A DNA stretch of 21,014 nt from Parcubacteria group bacterium CG11_big_fil_rev_8_21_14_0_20_39_22 (GCA_002787175.1 PCWC01000013.1:1-21014), one strand, 5' to 3'. Shown: positions 1 through 7,443, counted from the stretch's first letter. Numbers and translations are program-made. Notes: generated by a model from the letters alone, not told the origin.

Positions 1-214
1 TTAAAAGCAAAAACCCGCCATTATTGAAAATCTATTTCAGGGGACATCTTAGGATTGGAGAATACTTCATCTGTTCACATAATTTCACAAAGTGACAGAT
101 GATTTCAGAGACAACAAATTATTACCGAATACGATAATTTAGTTGTTTTACCTGTGATTGAAATCAAAACACCAAATACGGCTATAAATAAGAACATTTC
201 TGACTTTCCAGACC
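1..214. other. Gene-free left end of window
   Basis: No coding region is supported here. The stretch is AT-rich and broken by stops in all frames. The only structure noticed is a segment at 34-47 that recurs in inverted form near the right end of the window (20945-20958), listed separately. Confidence 0.6.
34..59. repeat. Inverted repeat, left copy (partner at 20934-20958)
   Basis: The 14 bases at 34-47 (atttcaggggacat) are the exact reverse complement of 20945-20958. Beyond that, the word ggattgga occurs in both copies with a 1-nt offset. The partner lies 20.9 kb away, next to a second palindrome built on the same aatgtcccc word (20978-21001). It may be the end of an insertion sequence or a small intergenic repeat; no transposase is visible in the window. 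Confidence 0.5.
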
Positions 215-243
215 TTGACTTTTAAGCCAAAATATGCTATTAT
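215..243 (+). promoter_or_regulatory. Promoter for the SPFH-protein gene
   Basis: A sigma-70-type promoter: -35 ttgact at 215-220, a 17-nt spacer and -10 tattat at 238-243. Transcription would begin near 250, about 30 nt upstream of the TTG start at 282. Confidence 0.7.
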
Positions 244-281
244 AGTATTAGATAAACAAAACCCGTCATAGGGTCTTCAAA

Positions 282-1865
282 TTGAAGATCTTTGACAAAA
301 AAATAAGGAACAAAGTGGATACTAAACTGATAGTAAAAATACTGATAGTTGTTGTGACAGTCATTCTGATCGCCGTCATATTGCGAAAAGAGTTATGGGG
401 ATTGGTCATTAAGTTTTTCCCATTTCTATCACGAAAAGCAGAAGAGACAGAAAAGGAAGAGCAACTCGCTGATGAGAATGTGGATTGGGAAGGAACAAGA
501 TTACCAAAAATTCCCAAAGTACCTAAGCTGCTTTCTTTTGAGATACTAAGTTGTCCTCCCTATCCCGAGCAACCTCCAGATCCTAAATATGTCTTGGGTG
601 ACACAGGTGATATATCTTTCGGAAATCTTGAAAAAGATATAGAACCCAAAAAGTTGAAGAAACTTGATGAAGCGAGGCAGAGATTCATGGATCGCAGAAC
701 TGAGTGGTGGAAAGTCGTAAATGAGTGGGGGAAAAAGCAATTTCATGCTCTTCTCCTATTGTCACTCGGGGCATTTATATTTCTCGTAATGGCAGGATGG
801 CTCGTACCAGTCGAAATCTTTGGTGTAAAAAGCAATCTGGGTATAATATTTGGTTTACTATTTTTTCTTTCTCTAATTTCTCCGCTAAACTGGGAAATTG
901 TAAGATCAGAAGAAATAGGGATGAAATCCATATTTGGAAGAATGCTTTACACGGTAAACTCAGGTCTATCGTTTGTGCCAATCTGGCTCAACACCAGAAT
1001 CCAAAAAGTGAATCGTGACTATAGATTCATAAAAATGCCGGGATGTCATCAAAAAGAAATCCTTAATGGGGACAAGAAAACCACGGTAGCAGTCCTCGAC
1101 AACGTAACATTCCTTGGAAAAGGGAACGGAAACGAAGAAGGCTCCACAGACAGAGAAATCTTGTCGCTTCGGGCTGTTGCTGGAATTACGACAGAACCGA
1201 TTTTCAGGATAAGAGAACGCACATTCGGAGATTTCATAATGTATCTCCGGACACCGGAAGAAGGAGCTGTTCAAATCGGAGCATTCCTTGAGAACATTCT
1301 CAAAGGATTTGCATCGAGAATGACAATAGAGGAGTTCCAAAGAAATCTTTCGAAGCTAACATGGCACGTCGAAAAGTTATTGGACTTCCAAGTCTTCATC
1401 TATGGTGTTGACACGAAAGTTCCTATACACGGAGTGCTGATTGATGGAGATTTGAAAATCGCAGTCAACAGTGTCCCCGCTGCAATGGGCGCAAGTAAGG
1501 TTATAAGAATAAATGCCGATGCCAACCTTGAGAAGCGCAAAAAGGAAGCCGAGGGTGAAGGAACCTTTGAGAGAGAAACTCGTGAAGGTATCGCCGCTGG
1601 TATGGAAGAATTGCGTAAGGTCCTTGATCGTCAAGGAGGACACGTTGTTGCAAATGTCGAGATTGGTAGATTGTTGGCACAAAAAACCGAAAATACCTTA
1701 GTCATGTCAGGTGGTAAAAATGGCGAAGGTTTGGACACCTTAGCCAATATAGTAATAGGTGCAGGATTTGCTGCGAAAGAGACACTGAAGGGAAAAGACG
1801 AATCTGATAAGAAGGAAGGCAAAGAAGCCGACCCAAATAACACAGAAAGGACAGGAAAATCATGA
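282..1865 (+). CDS. SPFH/band-7 domain membrane protein
   Basis: A 527-residue protein of the SPFH (stomatin/prohibitin/flotillin/HflK) type. An N-terminal membrane segment (about 15-48) is followed by a soluble acidic stretch, then a helical hairpin of two membrane segments (about 155-173 and 183-201). The SPFH domain starts near residue 205 with a typical signature: EEIG, then FGRML, then GLSFVP. The C-terminal half has the Ala/Glu-rich AEGEG-type helix of this family (around residues 420-450) and a lysine/glutamate-rich tail. The start is TTG at 282; the next in-frame ATG would remove the first membrane segment, so TTG is preferred. Family members form large membrane-associated oligomers that organise other membrane proteins. 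The stop overlaps the next start (ATGA), so the two genes are probably co-translated. Exact role unknown. Confidence 0.75.
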   Translation: MKIFDKKIRNKVDTKLIVKILIVVVTVILIAVILRKELWGLVIKFFPFLSRKAEETEKEEQLADENVDWEGTRLPKIPKVPKLLSFEILSCPPYPEQPPDPKYVLGDTGDISFGNLEKDIEPKKLKKLDEARQRFMDRRTEWWKVVNEWGKKQFHALLLLSLGAFIFLVMAGWLVPVEIFGVKSNLGIIFGLLFFLSLISPLNWEIVRSEEIGMKSIFGRMLYTVNSGLSFVPIWLNTRIQKVNRDYRFIKMPGCHQKEILNGDKKTTVAVLDNVTFLGKGNGNEEGSTDREILSLRAVAGITTEPIFRIRERTFGDFIMYLRTPEEGAVQIGAFLENILKGFASRMTIEEFQRNLSKLTWHVEKLLDFQVFIYGVDTKVPIHGVLIDGDLKIAVNSVPAAMGASKVIRINADANLEKRKKEAEGEGTFERETREGIAAGMEELRKVLDRQGGHVVANVEIGRLLAQKTENTLVMSGGKNGEGLDTLANIVIGAGFAAKETLKGKDESDKKEGKEADPNNTERTGKS

Positions 1866-2638
1866 ACTTAATAGATTGGTTGGTAACAGCGATAGTGGCT
1901 GGATTCTTGGCTTGGTGGGTAATTTCCTGGTTTAAGAAATTTCTCCCCAAGAAGATCCAGGCACATCGAGACCAAGGACAACCCGGGAAAACGCAGATCT
2001 TCTTCCAGAATCACTGGAAAAGGATTGTTTATCCAGTACTCGGAGCCATTTGTGCCATAGCATTATGGCACTTCGGGATTGTGCCGGTACTGGGGAAATT
2101 CTTTCCTCAAGTATCGGGACTCCTTAACACAACCGGAGCTCTGCTTACGGTTGCAATATTCGGTGTCCTACTCGTCATATCACGGGCAATCAGGGCACTA
2201 TCACCAATTTTGGTGATAGTCGGTCTCATTTCTTGGTTTGTGTACTACTGTGCTACAAACCAAGAAATCGACGGACCGACGAAGGTGTACGTAAGAATTC
2301 CCAAGTGGGAATACGTACAGTACAAACCGGCGGATTCGGTTCAGAATTCGAAAGGTAAAGGGATAAGCTACAGGGTTCGCGCGGAAGTATCGTACGAATC
2401 CAAAGCGGTTCCACCGACCTTTACTTTCAAAATTCACACTCGTCCCAGAAATTCCGTCTTCGCATACGCGATAGGGGAAGAAGATGGGAAGTGGGATCAA
2501 GAAAAGAAATCCGGGTCTTGGAACTTCGTCGCAGACGAAATTCCAGCTCCAGATAAGCTCTTACAAGCTCCAGTAATCGCTGGAGCGGCTTGGGATTCCG
2601 ATACAGTCGGATATTTCGAGCTAAGGCAAATCGATTAG
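1862..2638 (+). CDS. Unrecognised multi-pass membrane protein with C-terminal domain
   Basis: A 258-residue protein that I do not recognise. It has a first membrane segment at residues 4-25, then a basic loop, and three further hydrophobic stretches between about 55 and 135. The last ~120 residues form a soluble beta-rich-looking domain, with many aromatic and charged residues and a proline-containing FTFKIHTRPRNS stretch. The topology suggests that the C-terminal domain is outside the membrane. The ATG overlaps the SPFH gene's stop by 4 nt, pointing to a stable two-gene unit and possibly a physical complex, as often seen for SPFH proteins and small membrane partners. It is followed immediately by terminators. 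Confidence 0.65.
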   Translation: MNLIDWLVTAIVAGFLAWWVISWFKKFLPKKIQAHRDQGQPGKTQIFFQNHWKRIVYPVLGAICAIALWHFGIVPVLGKFFPQVSGLLNTTGALLTVAIFGVLLVISRAIRALSPILVIVGLISWFVYYCATNQEIDGPTKVYVRIPKWEYVQYKPADSVQNSKGKGISYRVRAEVSYESKAVPPTFTFKIHTRPRNSVFAYAIGEEDGKWDQEKKSGSWNFVADEIPAPDKLLQAPVIAGAAWDSDTVGYFELRQID

Positions 2639-2647
2639 TTCTTTGTG

Positions 2648-2670
2648 CAATATTAGTCTAACTAATATTG
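2648..2670. repeat. Perfect 10-bp hairpin after the membrane-protein gene
   Basis: caatattagt (2648-2657) and actaatattg (2661-2670) are perfect reverse complements around a 3-nt loop. There is no T-run after it. It lies directly before the terminator at 2676 and may form a tandem 3'-end structure with it. Confidence 0.55.
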
Positions 2671-2675
2671 CGACC

Positions 2676-2707
2676 AAAGCGGCACACATTGTGTGCCGCT
2701 TTATTTT
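2676..2707 (+). terminator. Intrinsic terminator of the SPFH operon
   Basis: A 13-bp stem, aaagcggcacaca (2676-2688) with tgtgtgccgcttt (2690-2702), turns on a minimal loop and is followed by tattttt. It is a typical rho-independent terminator for the plus-strand pair of genes upstream. Confidence 0.85.
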
Positions 2708-2731
2708 TGTCTCCAAACCCAGACAAAAGAA

Positions 2732-2765
2732 AAAACACCTTTCGTACGTCTCGAGAAGGTGTTTT
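2732..2765. terminator. Bidirectional terminator, mainly for the pilin genes on the minus strand
   Basis: aaaacacctt (2732-2741) pairs with aaggtgtttt (2756-2765) around a 14-nt loop. On the minus strand the stem is followed by a T-rich tract, and on the plus strand by tctttttt. It lies just beyond the stop of the 77-residue pilin-like gene. Confidence 0.75.
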
Positions 2766-2777
2766 CTTTTTTTGAAA

Positions 2778-3011
2778 CTACAGACTCTTTAGAGTGTTTT
2801 CTATAATTTCTTGTATACCGAGTACCGATACCATTATCACAAGTCCGACAATCCCCCATAACATATGCTTAGCTCCGGTTTTCTTACCCTCCTCACTGTC
2901 GGCGTGCATTACAAATTCAAACGCACCCCAGACAAAGACGAGCAAAGCTACACCGAAGAGCAAAACTATAAGAGGATTGACTATCACTTCTACTACTCTA
3001 TTGATTAACAT
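2778..3011 (-). CDS. T4SS pilin-like small membrane protein (1, shortest)
   Basis: A 77-residue protein made almost wholly of two membrane helices (about 9-33 and 49-68) joined by a short polar loop, EEGKKTGAKH. The second helix carries the LWGIVGLVIMVSVLG signature shared with its neighbours, in which a W-G-I-x-G pattern precedes an M-x-S motif. This matches the two-helix TrbC/VirB2-like T4SS_pilin family common in Patescibacteria. It lacks the signal peptide and long N-terminus of its paralogues. It is the last gene of the unit, 20 nt after the 149-residue paralogue and just before a terminator. A role in a surface pilus or secretion channel is inference from family resemblance. Confidence 0.65.
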   Translation of the reverse strand: MLINRVVEVIVNPLIVLLFGVALLVFVWGAFEFVMHADSEEGKKTGAKHMLWGIVGLVIMVSVLGIQEIIENTLKSL

Positions 3012-3031
3012 ACAGGAAGTTTTTCTCTAAC

Positions 3032-3442
3032 TTAGAATAGATTTTCTCTAGCTCCTTGGAATATATCGTCTTTGCCTGATTGACTAAATGCGAAAGTATT
3101 GGCAAGGATTGCAACAAGACCCCAGATTGAGAGCATAAGGAAGATACCGACAATTCCCCATACTATATAGCTTCGAGCTGACTTTCGCTTTTCCTCGTCT
3201 GCACCCGCTACAATAAAGCTCAAGATTCCAAAGATAACAACTAGCACAGCAAATCCGACAATGAAAGGAACGATGTCATTTATAAGACCATTTAATCCTT
3301 TCATAAGATCGGATATGGTCCCAGCCTCTCTACCTACAACTCCCTCATTTACCTGTGCCAATGCCAAAACCGGAACCATCAACACTGCAAAACTTGCAAA
3401 TGTCGCTAAAATTTTCTTCATATTGCTTTTTATTAAACTCAT
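3032..3442 (-). CDS. T4SS pilin-like membrane protein (2)
   Basis: A signal-peptide-bearing protein with two further membrane helices. An open frame extends to an ATG at 3481, but that codon lies in the loop of a perfect hairpin. The ATG at 3442 follows an AAAGG Shine-Dalgarno with suitable spacing, so I take 3442 as the start (136 residues). A start at 3421 is also possible. A signal peptide ends near an ALAQ cleavage site. The second helix pair follows the loop ADEEKRKSARSY, and the WGIVGIFLMLSIWG signature is strongly conserved with genes 1, 3 and 4. It has its own promoter and a 5' hairpin, so the 3442-2778 pair is an independent unit within the array. Confidence 0.7.
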   Translation of the reverse strand: MSLIKSNMKKILATFASFAVLMVPVLALAQVNEGVVGREAGTISDLMKGLNGLINDIVPFIVGFAVLVVIFGILSFIVAGADEEKRKSARSYIVWGIVGIFLMLSIWGLVAILANTFAFSQSGKDDIFQGARENLF

Positions 3443-3462
3443 AAAAACGACCTTTCTTTTAC

Positions 3463-3493
3463 CTTGGATTAAGAAGTTCATTCTTAATCCAAG
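3463..3493 (-). promoter_or_regulatory. Perfect 13-bp hairpin in the 5' UTR of pilin gene 2
   Basis: On the minus strand cttggattaagaa, a 5-nt loop (tgaac) and ttcttaatccaag form a perfect stem. With the start site predicted near 3504, the hairpin would lie about 10 nt from the mRNA 5' end and just upstream of the Shine-Dalgarno. A 5' stabilising or regulatory hairpin is the simplest reading. Confidence 0.7.
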
Positions 3494-3510
3494 ATTATCT
3501 ACATAGGTTA

Positions 3511-3538
3511 ATTATATAGCCATATTCCCACTTATCAA
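3511..3538 (-). promoter_or_regulatory. Promoter of the pilin 2-pilin 1 unit
   Basis: Minus-strand -35 TTGATA (3533-3538), 16-nt spacer and consensus -10 TATAAT (3511-3516). It is one of the two best promoters in the window. Confidence 0.8.
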
Positions 3539-3637
3539 GCCCCTGGTGGGGATAGTTACTTATTTACAATTCTGTAACACGATCCTCCTTCGCAAAAGCT
3601 TCGGCGGGACACAGTGCGAATCATACAAATCCGCGAC

Positions 3638-3759
3638 GGCGGACTAATCCTAAAAATACCGATTCTGTGTTCTTGCTTTATTATTTGAAATTTTATTAGG
3701 TGAATTAGAAATTAGATGAATTAGGTGAATTTTCTCCCTTTCTTTTCTCATGTTACATG
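3638..3759. repeat. Interspersed repeat, copy A (inverted copy at 7521-7617)
   Basis: Positions 3663-3759 match the reverse complement of 7521-7617 without gaps: 90 of 97 bases identical by hand alignment. Weaker similarity extends outward to about 3638 (shared ctaatcct). It contains the short words aattaggtgaatt and aattagatgaatt repeated next to each other and ends in catgttacatg, 7 nt from the stop of pilin gene 3. No coding potential was seen. The rest of the 3539-3766 spacer holds a GC-rich stretch (about 3575-3650) without a recognised gene. Confidence 0.85.
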
Positions 3760-3766
3760 ACTTTAG

Positions 3767-4165
3767 CTATGTACCCGAAACCGGAGTCTGTACCTTCGGA
3801 ATATCTCCACTTTTTATATCTGCACCGGAGAAGGTAAAAGTATTTACAAGTATCGCAAGAATTCCCCAGATGGAAATCATTATAAAAACTGCAATTACCG
3901 ACCATGTTACATATTTGCGAGCTTCGGTGCGTTTTTCTTCATTCGCAGCTTGAGCGATATATACAAAAATATTGAATATTATTATAAATACCGCAAGTCC
4001 TACCAAAAAAGGAAAGAGGATATTTAGCAAATCGTTTATACCGTCTATAAGACATTCGATATCGTCGTAGCCTTCTTTGCAAGCACCGTTAGCACTTTTA
4101 GGAGCTAAAATAACAGGAAGTATAAATAGATATGACAGATACTTAAATATTTTTTTTGTTTTCAT
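3767..4165 (-). CDS. T4SS pilin-like membrane protein (3)
   Basis: A 132-residue protein: a signal peptide ending near residue 27, a short exposed segment with two cysteines (ACKEGYDDIEC), then two membrane helices joined by an AANEEKRTEARKY loop. The second helix has the WSVIAVFIMISIWG signature and is followed by an NTFTFSG tail. The same EEKR loop and IWG motif recur in genes 2 and 4, showing duplication. A minus-strand TATAAT lies at 4180-4185, so it may also be transcribed on its own. Confidence 0.7.
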   Translation of the reverse strand: MKTKKIFKYLSYLFILPVILAPKSANGACKEGYDDIECLIDGINDLLNILFPFLVGLAVFIIIFNIFVYIAQAANEEKRTEARKYVTWSVIAVFIMISIWGILAILVNTFTFSGADIKSGDIPKVQTPVSGT

Positions 4166-4179
4166 TTTAATTATTGTAA

Positions 4180-4185
4180 ATTATA
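4180..4185 (-). promoter_or_regulatory. Possible -10 element for pilin gene 3
   Basis: A consensus TATAAT on the minus strand, 14 nt upstream of the ATG at 4165. No convincing -35 hexamer precedes it, so the call rests on the -10 alone. Confidence 0.4.
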
Positions 4186-4213
4186 CCGCACGAGAAAAAC
4201 AAATTCTCCTTGA

Positions 4214-4639
4214 TTAATTGTTTTCCGAATCAAAATTACCTGAATCATCTTCAAAAGGAAAATAATCCGGATCTCCCCCATGTTCGCTCTGGGTATTGCC
4301 AGTGTAAAAAGTCTTTGGAAAAAAAGTATTATGAACAATCGCAACTATTCCCCAAACTGAAATCATTACAAATATAGCAAGGAGTCCGTATAAAATTATG
4401 TCTTTTGATTTCTTGAGCTGATCTTCACTACCCCGCGATCCGACAAAACGAAAAACTCCGACAGCCGCCACAAATACGGCAAGCCCTATTATAAACGGAA
4501 TCAATATGTTTATAATTCCGATTATATTATTTACAAAACCACCAAAAGTCTCAGACTTAAAGGTTATACCATCTTGAGCCAAGACGGTAAAAGTCGGTAT
4601 AAGAGATAGCGTGATTGATGTGAAAAACAGGCGAAGCAT
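4214..4639 (-). CDS. T4SS pilin-like membrane protein (4)
   Basis: A 141-residue protein with a signal peptide (cleavage near VLAQ, residue 22), then a two-helix core with the loop GSEDQLKKSKD and the signature ILYGLLAIFVMISVWG. An acidic, glycine- and aspartate-rich tail of about 30 residues (DPDYFPFEDDSGNFD within it) follows the second helix and is unique to this member. The start lies only 7 nt after the stop of pilin gene 5, so the genes are probably on one transcript. Confidence 0.7.
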   Translation of the reverse strand: MLRLFFTSITLSLIPTFTVLAQDGITFKSETFGGFVNNIIGIINILIPFIIGLAVFVAAVGVFRFVGSRGSEDQLKKSKDIILYGLLAIFVMISVWGIVAIVHNTFFPKTFYTGNTQSEHGGDPDYFPFEDDSGNFDSENN

Positions 4640-4646
4640 ATTCTAT

Positions 4647-5033
4647 TTACTTAGTCTTAAGTTCATCTACAGTGCTTTCAACAAGTTCGGATATCGCCAC
4701 AGCACCGAGAAGTACTGCCGCACCGATAACCGTCCACAAAATAGCGGTTTTTGCTCGCTTTAGCTTCTCTTCATTTCCTTGAGCAGTCACAAATAGGAAA
4801 CCGGAAAATATCAAGAAAAATGTAACAATGACAGAGCCAATCGGTACAACAACATCACTTAGAATCTTCCTTATAAAACCTTCAAAAGTATCCGTGCCTT
4901 CACCTAAGGGGTTTGGGATAGCTCCGGAATTTGTAGGTTGTGCAGAAACTAAAACAGGGACAACCAAAAACACCACGAAGGCACAGATGTGAGGCAGATA
5001 TTTTTTTAGCTTTTCTCTTCTTATAAATTTCAT
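4647..5033 (-). CDS. T4SS pilin-like membrane protein (5)
   Basis: A signal peptide (cleavage near VSAQ), a proline/glycine linker, then two membrane helices joined by QGNEEKLKRAKTA. The second helix (LWTVIGAAVLLGAVAI) has lost the IWG motif of genes 2-4. A GTG at 5039 overlaps the upstream stop, but an AGGAG sits 10 nt before the ATG at 5033 and too close to the GTG, so 5033 is chosen. In layout it resembles the most common stand-alone TrbC/VirB2-like pilins of Patescibacteria. It is the fourth gene of the minus-strand run if the solute-binding gene is counted as second after the methyltransferase. Confidence 0.7.
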   Translation of the reverse strand: MKFIRREKLKKYLPHICAFVVFLVVPVLVSAQPTNSGAIPNPLGEGTDTFEGFIRKILSDVVVPIGSVIVTFFLIFSGFLFVTAQGNEEKLKRAKTAILWTVIGAAVLLGAVAISELVESTVDELKTK

Positions 5034-5035
5034 AA

Positions 5036-5554
5036 TCACAGATCTCCTATCTCATCTATATTTTTAAATGAATCGTCATCAATGAGAGCTGTTTGTATAA
5101 AGTATACAATAAGCCAAGCCGATAGTATAAGAACAAGTCCGATAAAGACTTTGCCAAATATTTTGTGTGCCTTTTCGATTTGACCGGGGCTTCCCGCCGC
5201 CGTGACATACAAGAATCCCGCCCAAGCAAATATTAGAGCAGCGAGTGCAACCGCCAAAATTATAAGAAGGTCGGTGATATTCTTTATTCCAATAATAAGA
5301 TGATTGAAATTACACTCTTCGATACAGTCGCCTGTATTTTTTACTGAACCGTCGCCATTTAAATCAAAACCGCAAGGGACCAGGGAGTCCTCAGGCGGTT
5401 CGCTACACTGTCCGGCAACATCTGAATCTGTCGGTAGAGCACGCAATTCTAAAGGAGAGACAAAAAAACTGAAAACTACAACAGCAAAAAGTGTAAAGAT
5501 AAAGCTTTTTGAAACTGTGTCCCGAAAACAATCGTTTTTAATTATTTTTTGCAT
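5036..5554 (-). CDS. T4SS pilin-like membrane protein (6) with an exposed Cys/Asp-rich segment
   Basis: A 172-residue member, the longest of the array. The signal peptide (about 15-40) is followed by an exposed segment with four cysteines and a calcium-loop-like DLNGDGSV (about residues 64-71). Two membrane helices joined by AAGSPGQIEKAHK come next, and the second (KVFIGLVLILSAWLIVYF) aligns with the other paralogues. The DxNxDG pattern is typical of EF-hand/dockerin-like calcium loops, but a single short loop is weak evidence for calcium binding. It starts 2 nt after the stop of the solute-binding protein and nearly touches pilin gene 5, so all three are very likely co-translated. Confidence 0.65.
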   Translation of the reverse strand: MQKIIKNDCFRDTVSKSFIFTLFAVVVFSFFVSPLELRALPTDSDVAGQCSEPPEDSLVPCGFDLNGDGSVKNTGDCIEECNFNHLIIGIKNITDLLIILAVALAALIFAWAGFLYVTAAGSPGQIEKAHKIFGKVFIGLVLILSAWLIVYFIQTALIDDDSFKNIDEIGDL

Positions 5555-5556
5555 AT

Positions 5557-6840
5557 TTATCGCCTGGCGGCATTAGTTATCTCCTGTGCTACTCTCGATA
5601 GTGCGCCCGAAAGGTTCGAGCTTCCACTTGAAACCGCATTTACCATAGTGGCAAAATAACTTTCAGTTTTCTTTGGATCTGGGTCCATCCATCCTCCAGA
5701 CTGAAGTGCTGCCTCGGCAAAAACAGCGGCGGCGGCATTGTCAGCTTGAATTCCAAGCAAACCTCTATGTGGTGCAGGTACTGATGTCCTCTCTGAAAGT
5801 CTTAACAATGAATCTTTCGATGTTATACGACTTATAGTAGCAAAAGCACCTTCGAGATTTCGAGAAGAACGAAGAAGTGATACTCCGTACAAAGTACCAA
5901 AAGTTTTTCTTATGCGTGAATCCCGTAATTGTGGGAAAGGAGCGACCGAAAAATTTAAGTTTGGATTCTTGGTACGAATATCTGAAAGCTCGCTGGCAAA
6001 TCCAAAATACACAGCCAAGTCACCCGATATAAAATAGTTCTTAGACAGAGGCAGAGATCTGTTCCATGAGTATATCGATTTTGAAGGATTGGCAAACTCA
6101 CTATAGAAGCCGAGTACGCTCTCCGACGCACCCGAATTGCTTAAGGTGCTTACAAAATTACCGTTTCCAGCAATCATCGCTATACTGCTACCTCCCTGCA
6201 GAAACATTGCGGATAGTATCTCTTTTGCATTGGTAATATTTTGATATTCTCCTATAGCCACGGTACTTTGAGTAATATTACCGGCATCATCGCGAATTGT
6301 AAGTTTACGCGTCAATAGAAGAAACTCGTCCCAAAATTTGGGAGCCTCGGCAATTCCGGCAGTCTGGAATATGTCTCGATTCCAGTACATAACAAGGGGG
6401 TCTATACTTATAGGTAGTGCAAGTATACCGTCATTTCTTAAAAACAACTCTCCTTCCTCAACAAAAGATTCGGTAAAATTACGCGCAGAATAAGACTCAT
6501 AAGGGATAGGGACTATTTTGTCGGATAAACGCCAAAGGTATTTATGTGGATACAAAAGTACATCAGGTCCAGTTCCCGAAGCCAATTTTTCAACCACTTC
6601 CTGCAAGAATTGGTCTTCTGGTATATATCTATATATTATCGATATCGAATCATCTCCTTTTGATATTTCACCGACAAAAGAACCGAAAACTTGCTCGCTT
6701 AGAGTACCCCAAATCAAAACAGGGTCTCCTGTCCCGACACTGTCTCCCGATCTAAAAGTCGAAAAAGCTATAACTCCTCCAATTATAAATGCTACGAATA
6801 ATCCTAAAACTATATATTGAAAAGTCTTTCTTTCTTCCAT
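5557..6840 (-). CDS. Membrane-anchored extracellular solute-binding protein (family 1 type)
   Basis: A 427-residue protein with one N-terminal membrane anchor (about 8-28) and no lipobox cysteine. The rest looks like a type 1 periplasmic binding protein: ASGTGPDVLLYP, then a PISIDPLVMYWNRDIF segment and AEAPKFWDEF, the sugar-binding-protein pattern in which the first ligand-binding lobe is followed by the WD of the hinge. Such proteins normally deliver sugars or oligopeptides to an ABC transporter, but no permease or ATPase is present in the window. The gene instead leads into the pilin array with a 2-nt gap. The ligand cannot be told from sequence; it may act as a surface receptor tied to the pilins. 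Confidence 0.7.
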   Translation of the reverse strand: MEERKTFQYIVLGLFVAFIIGGVIAFSTFRSGDSVGTGDPVLIWGTLSEQVFGSFVGEISKGDDSISIIYRYIPEDQFLQEVVEKLASGTGPDVLLYPHKYLWRLSDKIVPIPYESYSARNFTESFVEEGELFLRNDGILALPISIDPLVMYWNRDIFQTAGIAEAPKFWDEFLLLTRKLTIRDDAGNITQSTVAIGEYQNITNAKEILSAMFLQGGSSIAMIAGNGNFVSTLSNSGASESVLGFYSEFANPSKSIYSWNRSLPLSKNYFISGDLAVYFGFASELSDIRTKNPNLNFSVAPFPQLRDSRIRKTFGTLYGVSLLRSSRNLEGAFATISRITSKDSLLRLSERTSVPAPHRGLLGIQADNAAAAVFAEAALQSGGWMDPDPKKTESYFATMVNAVSSGSSNLSGALSRVAQEITNAARR

Positions 6841-6909
6841 AAATTTATTTGTTTCTTTAAAACTAAAGGTGGTTATAATTTATATTCATATCCTAAAAGG
6901 TTTATATTA

Positions 6910-7443
6910 CTAAAGCTTTTTGGATCTGAAAACCAGACCGTAATGATGATCACCCGCAGACACTTCCCTTTCAAGGAAAAAATTGTTTTCCTCAAAAAGA
7001 ACTCTCGCCTGTGAAGACGAGAAGACACTACCACTATGAGGACCAAGTCCTCCAAATGAATCTGTCCAATCTATCACCAAAAGTTTACCGCCGGTTTTTA
7101 AAATTCTTTTGACTTCAAGTGCGAATGTTTTTTTATCTTCTACTTGGAAAAGGACATTGGCGACGATTACTGCATCAGCGGAAAAATCTCTAAGTTTTGT
7201 ACCGCCAATCTTTTCTAAATCGCCCCAAATTACTTCTATATTGCTTATATGTTCATTTGCCAAATTGTTCTTGAGCTTTGAAAGTAGATCTTTCTGAACA
7301 TCCACGGCATAAACCACACCATCTGGTCTTACAGCTTTTGCCGCTGGTATCGAATATGAGCCAGCACCGCATCCAAGATCGGCAACATTCATTCCCGATT
7401 CCAACTCAAAAAGTCTTATTGCCTCCGATGGATCATTGAACAT
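6910..7443 (-). CDS. Class I SAM-dependent methyltransferase
   Basis: A Rossmann-fold methyltransferase of about 178 residues. Motif I is VADLGCGAGSYS near the N-terminus, followed by an acidic residue at the end of the second strand (VYAVDV), ADAVIVANVLF (motif II region), and LKTGGKLLVIDW after it. The frame is open to 7488, but those extra residues read into a repeat. The ATG at 7443, giving MFNDPSEAIRLFELESGMNV, matches the usual beginning of these UbiE/ArsM-like proteins. No substrate can be assigned. The gene is 69 nt upstream of the solute-binding protein gene and lies inside the inverted repeats at 3663 and 7521. Confidence 0.75.
   Translation of the reverse strand: MFNDPSEAIRLFELESGMNVADLGCGAGSYSIPAAKAVRPDGVVYAVDVQKDLLSKLKNNLANEHISNIEVIWGDLEKIGGTKLRDFSADAVIVANVLFQVEDKKTFALEVKRILKTGGKLLVIDWTDSFGGLGPHSGSVFSSSQARVLFEENNFFLEREVSAGDHHYGLVFRSKKL

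Noticed and set aside
3443..3481. N-terminal extension of pilin gene 2 to the ATG at 3481
   Set aside because: That ATG sits in a hairpin loop without a Shine-Dalgarno, and the extra residues precede a complete signal peptide; the start at 3442 follows AAAGG.
3575..3650. Small structured RNA in the GC-rich part of the 3482-3766 spacer
   Set aside because: A small cgaagctt-type palindrome is present, but I found no longer pairing, promoter or match to a known RNA.
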